From: JBECKQ01 sp040235375
GTDB lineage: Bacteria > Planctomycetota > Phycisphaerae > UBA1845
Direction: 5' to 3'
Assembly: GCA_040235375.1 (NCBI GenBank)
Contig: JBECKQ010000291.1
Location: 1 to 13,925 of the forward strand
DNA: 13,925 nucleotides
The notes beneath the pieces were generated by a model. It made no database searches, had not been told where the DNA came from, and saw nothing but the letters and a program-made list of their open reading frames with translations. Each line of letters starts with the position of its first letter. Positions within the stretch are counted from its first letter, which is position 1. Positions 12,322 to 13,925 of this stretch are shown one piece after another. Position numbers and translations under genes: made by a program.

Positions 12322-13925
12322 TCAGTTACCTTCGTGATACGCCTGCTTGGATTGATACAGTGTCAGCCGGCTTTCGATCTGCTCGACAAGCGCCTGCTCG
12401 CCCTTGGCTGCCGCGACTGCCTTGGCGCGTGATGCGGTGCGGACCGCCCGGTCGAACTCGCCGGCCTCGGCATAAGCCGCCGCGAGTGTGTCCAGAAGAT
12501 TTCCGTCTTCCTTTCCACCGGCGTTGATCGCATCATTTGCCAAACGAATCGCCGCTGCACCGTTGCGGACCCTCGGGTCCGGACAAGTCGCCAGCAACCA
12601 GGCAAGGTCGTTGACGATCAAGGTGTGCTCGGTCGTTTCCTCCACCTCATCGATTCCCCGTCGAAGCACCGCTGCCGCCTCGGCGAATCGTTTCGATTGG
12701 CTGAGAAGATTGGCGAGCCGTTGATACGCCGGCCCATAGCTGGGTCTGATCGCAATCGTCTTTTGAAACGCTTGCTGCGACCGCTCGACGTGGCCGAATT
12801 CTGCGAGGGCGCAGGCGAGATTGTACCACGTGTCCGCGGAGTCGGGATTGATCGACAGCGCATTCTCGTACTGCTCGATTGCCTGCTCGAAAAGGCCCTG
12901 CCGGGCAAGCGCGTTACCGAGATTCGCGTAGGCTTCGGCCGGGATGGGGTCAAGCTCGATCGCTTTCCGAAACTCCGCGGCGGCTTCTGCATATTGCCCC
13001 TGCTCGGCCAGTTGGATGCCCAGCGCGTCATGAGCCTCAGCCGAGTCCGGCCAGTTCTCGACGACGCGTGTCAGGCACGCCTTGGCAAGTTCGGGTCGGC
13101 CGGTCGCATGATACGCATCGGCGAGATCGACCCACGCAGCGACGAAGTTGGGTCGCGCTTGCAACGCTCTTCTCATGCACTCGATCGCCTGCTGGTAATC
13201 GCCCTGGTCCGCCCAGGCTCGCCCACAGCCGAACTCGTACATCGAGCGGTACGACCGCGGATTGTCGAAGCCGGTCCAGCGGTTGGCGGCGACAAGTCCG
13301 ACCGTCGTAAGGAGCGCTCCAGCCACTGCCAGGCGCCAGCCAAGCGCGGTTCGGCGACCGACCGCTCCGCACAGCGCAACGGCCGCCGCCACCGCGACCA
13401 CGGGGACAACGGGCATCCGGTAGCGCGGCGAGTACCAGAATATCATGACCACGATGAGCGGAAGCGCGAACAACACGACCTCAGGAAAGTGCCGGCGCGA
13501 ACGCCGGACCAGCCATGCGAGGCCGACGAGTGCGGTTGGGAGCAGCCAGGCCGTGTGCAGCGGGGTCAGGCGTAAGCGGCCAAGGTAGCCGTCTTCAACC
13601 TCCAACGTCGACAGATAAACATCTCCGTAGTTCACACCAGTGAGGAACCAGTAGAATTTCCGCGCGAACAGCACGACGGTGTGGACCGGGTCGTCAAACC
13701 AGGCGTCGATCGATTTGCGTAGGTAGAACGCGTCGATCTCGCTCCAACTGCCGGGCCGGCCCTTCTCCTTCTCGAAGACTTTCCGCGTGTAGAAGCCGAG
13801 GCCGGCCTTCTGCGAGATTACACCTTCCGCGGGTTCGTACACGCCGGTCGCGTCCGCACTGTTGCCGTGATAGAGCGTGATGCCGGCCTGTGCCGAGATC
13901 GGGATGAACTCGCCGGTCGCCCGCC
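12322..13925 (-). CDS. GT-C glycosyltransferase fused to TPR domain (paralogue C), N-terminus missing
   Basis: The frame is open to the right edge, so the visible 533 residues are the C-terminal part of a protein of roughly paralogue size; about 250 residues, including the first-loop Asp, lie outside. The GTG at 13842 sits inside a conserved block and is not a start: the codons before it read FIPISAQAGITLYHGNSADA, matching the same region of paralogues A and B. Visible elements in order, counted from the first full codon, are the end of the large loop with FYWFLTGVNYGDVYLS (90-105) and membrane segments near 122-139, 149-163, 171-188 and 197-213. FWYSPRYRMPVVPV covers about 162-175. The linker GFDNPRSYRSMYE is followed by six TPRs (about 229-430). 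The tail is NDLAWLLATCPDPRVRNG (438-455), and the end reads RLTLYQSKQAYHE. It is the upstream partner of paralogue B in a probable operon. Confidence 0.88.
   Translation of the reverse strand, partial: RATGEFIPISAQAGITLYHGNSADATGVYEPAEGVISQKAGLGFYTRKVFEKEKGRPGSWSEIDAFYLRKSIDAWFDDPVHTVVLFARKFYWFLTGVNYGDVYLSTLEVEDGYLGRLRLTPLHTAWLLPTALVGLAWLVRRSRRHFPEVVLFALPLIVVMIFWYSPRYRMPVVPVVAVAAAVALCGAVGRRTALGWRLAVAGALLTTVGLVAANRWTGFDNPRSYRSMYEFGCGRAWADQGDYQQAIECMRRALQARPNFVAAWVDLADAYHATGRPELAKACLTRVVENWPDSAEAHDALGIQLAEQGQYAEAAAEFRKAIELDPIPAEAYANLGNALARQGLFEQAIEQYENALSINPDSADTWYNLACALAEFGHVERSQQAFQKTIAIRPSYGPAYQRLANLLSQSKRFAEAAAVLRRGIDEVEETTEHTLIVNDLAWLLATCPDPRVRNGAAAIRLANDAINAGGKEDGNLLDTLAAAYAEAGEFDRAVRTASRAKAVAAAKGEQALVEQIESRLTLYQSKQAYHEGN

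Noticed and set aside
13840..13842. GTG at 13842 as the start of the third paralogue.
   Set aside because: The preceding codons to the window edge encode a block conserved in paralogues A and B, so the gene is truncated by the window and does not start here.
1..13925. CRISPR arrays, tRNAs, rRNA, insertion sequences, phage or toxin-antitoxin genes.
   Set aside because: I looked for short spaced repeats, tRNA-like folds, transposase or integrase motifs and terminal repeats and found none; the non-coding DNA is limited to two short divergent promoter regions and a few tiny gaps.

Overview
The window comes from a GC-rich bacterial chromosome, most likely a member of the Planctomycetota or a related PVC-group lineage. 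This rests on gene content: sulfatase-fold lipoproteins, one fused to TPRs; several multipass GT-C glycosyltransferases fused to TPRs; a TPR-tail motif (LAWLLATCPDPxVRNG) that I associate with planctomycete proteins; and starts that mostly lack a Shine-Dalgarno sequence. No rRNA, tRNA, mobile element or CRISPR array is visible, so the taxonomy is an inference.

There are eight protein genes, two cut by the window edges, and almost no spare DNA. From left to right: (1) 1-699 +, the C-terminal end of a GT-C/GT39-like membrane protein; (2) 706-2391 -, a lipoprotein with a sulfatase fold and three C-terminal TPRs whose catalytic site looks degraded; (3) 2584-4233 +, an intact sulfatase-fold lipoprotein with Thr in place of the formylglycine Cys; (4) 4258-5907 -, a canonical GT39/ArnT-like glycosyltransferase with a DE motif; (5) 6096-7553 +, a lipoprotein phosphodiesterase of the nucleotide-pyrophosphatase type; (6) 7561-9900 +, a GT-C/TPR fusion seven bases after gene 5; (7) 9901-12255 -, a paralogue of gene 6 whose stop codon directly abuts that of gene 6; (8) 12322-13925 -, a third paralogue, truncated by the right edge and lying upstream of gene 7 in the same direction.

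The two real intergenic regions (2392-2583 and 5908-6095) are divergent promoter regions. Three recognisable sigma70-type promoters share the -35 hexamer TTGACC. One sits so close to its start codon that the transcript should be leaderless. The other two stand back to back around an 8-bp perfect inverted repeat.

As a set, the locus combines five polytopic GT-C transferases with three alkaline-phosphatase-superfamily lipoproteins, all predicted to act at or outside the cytoplasmic membrane. A reasonable inference is a surface-glycan, envelope-lipid or secreted-protein modification locus. By positive-inside reasoning the TPR domains of the GT-C fusions face the periplasm. That layout resembles the eukaryotic TMTC O-mannosyltransferases, which have luminal TPRs. 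No substrate can be read from the sequence.
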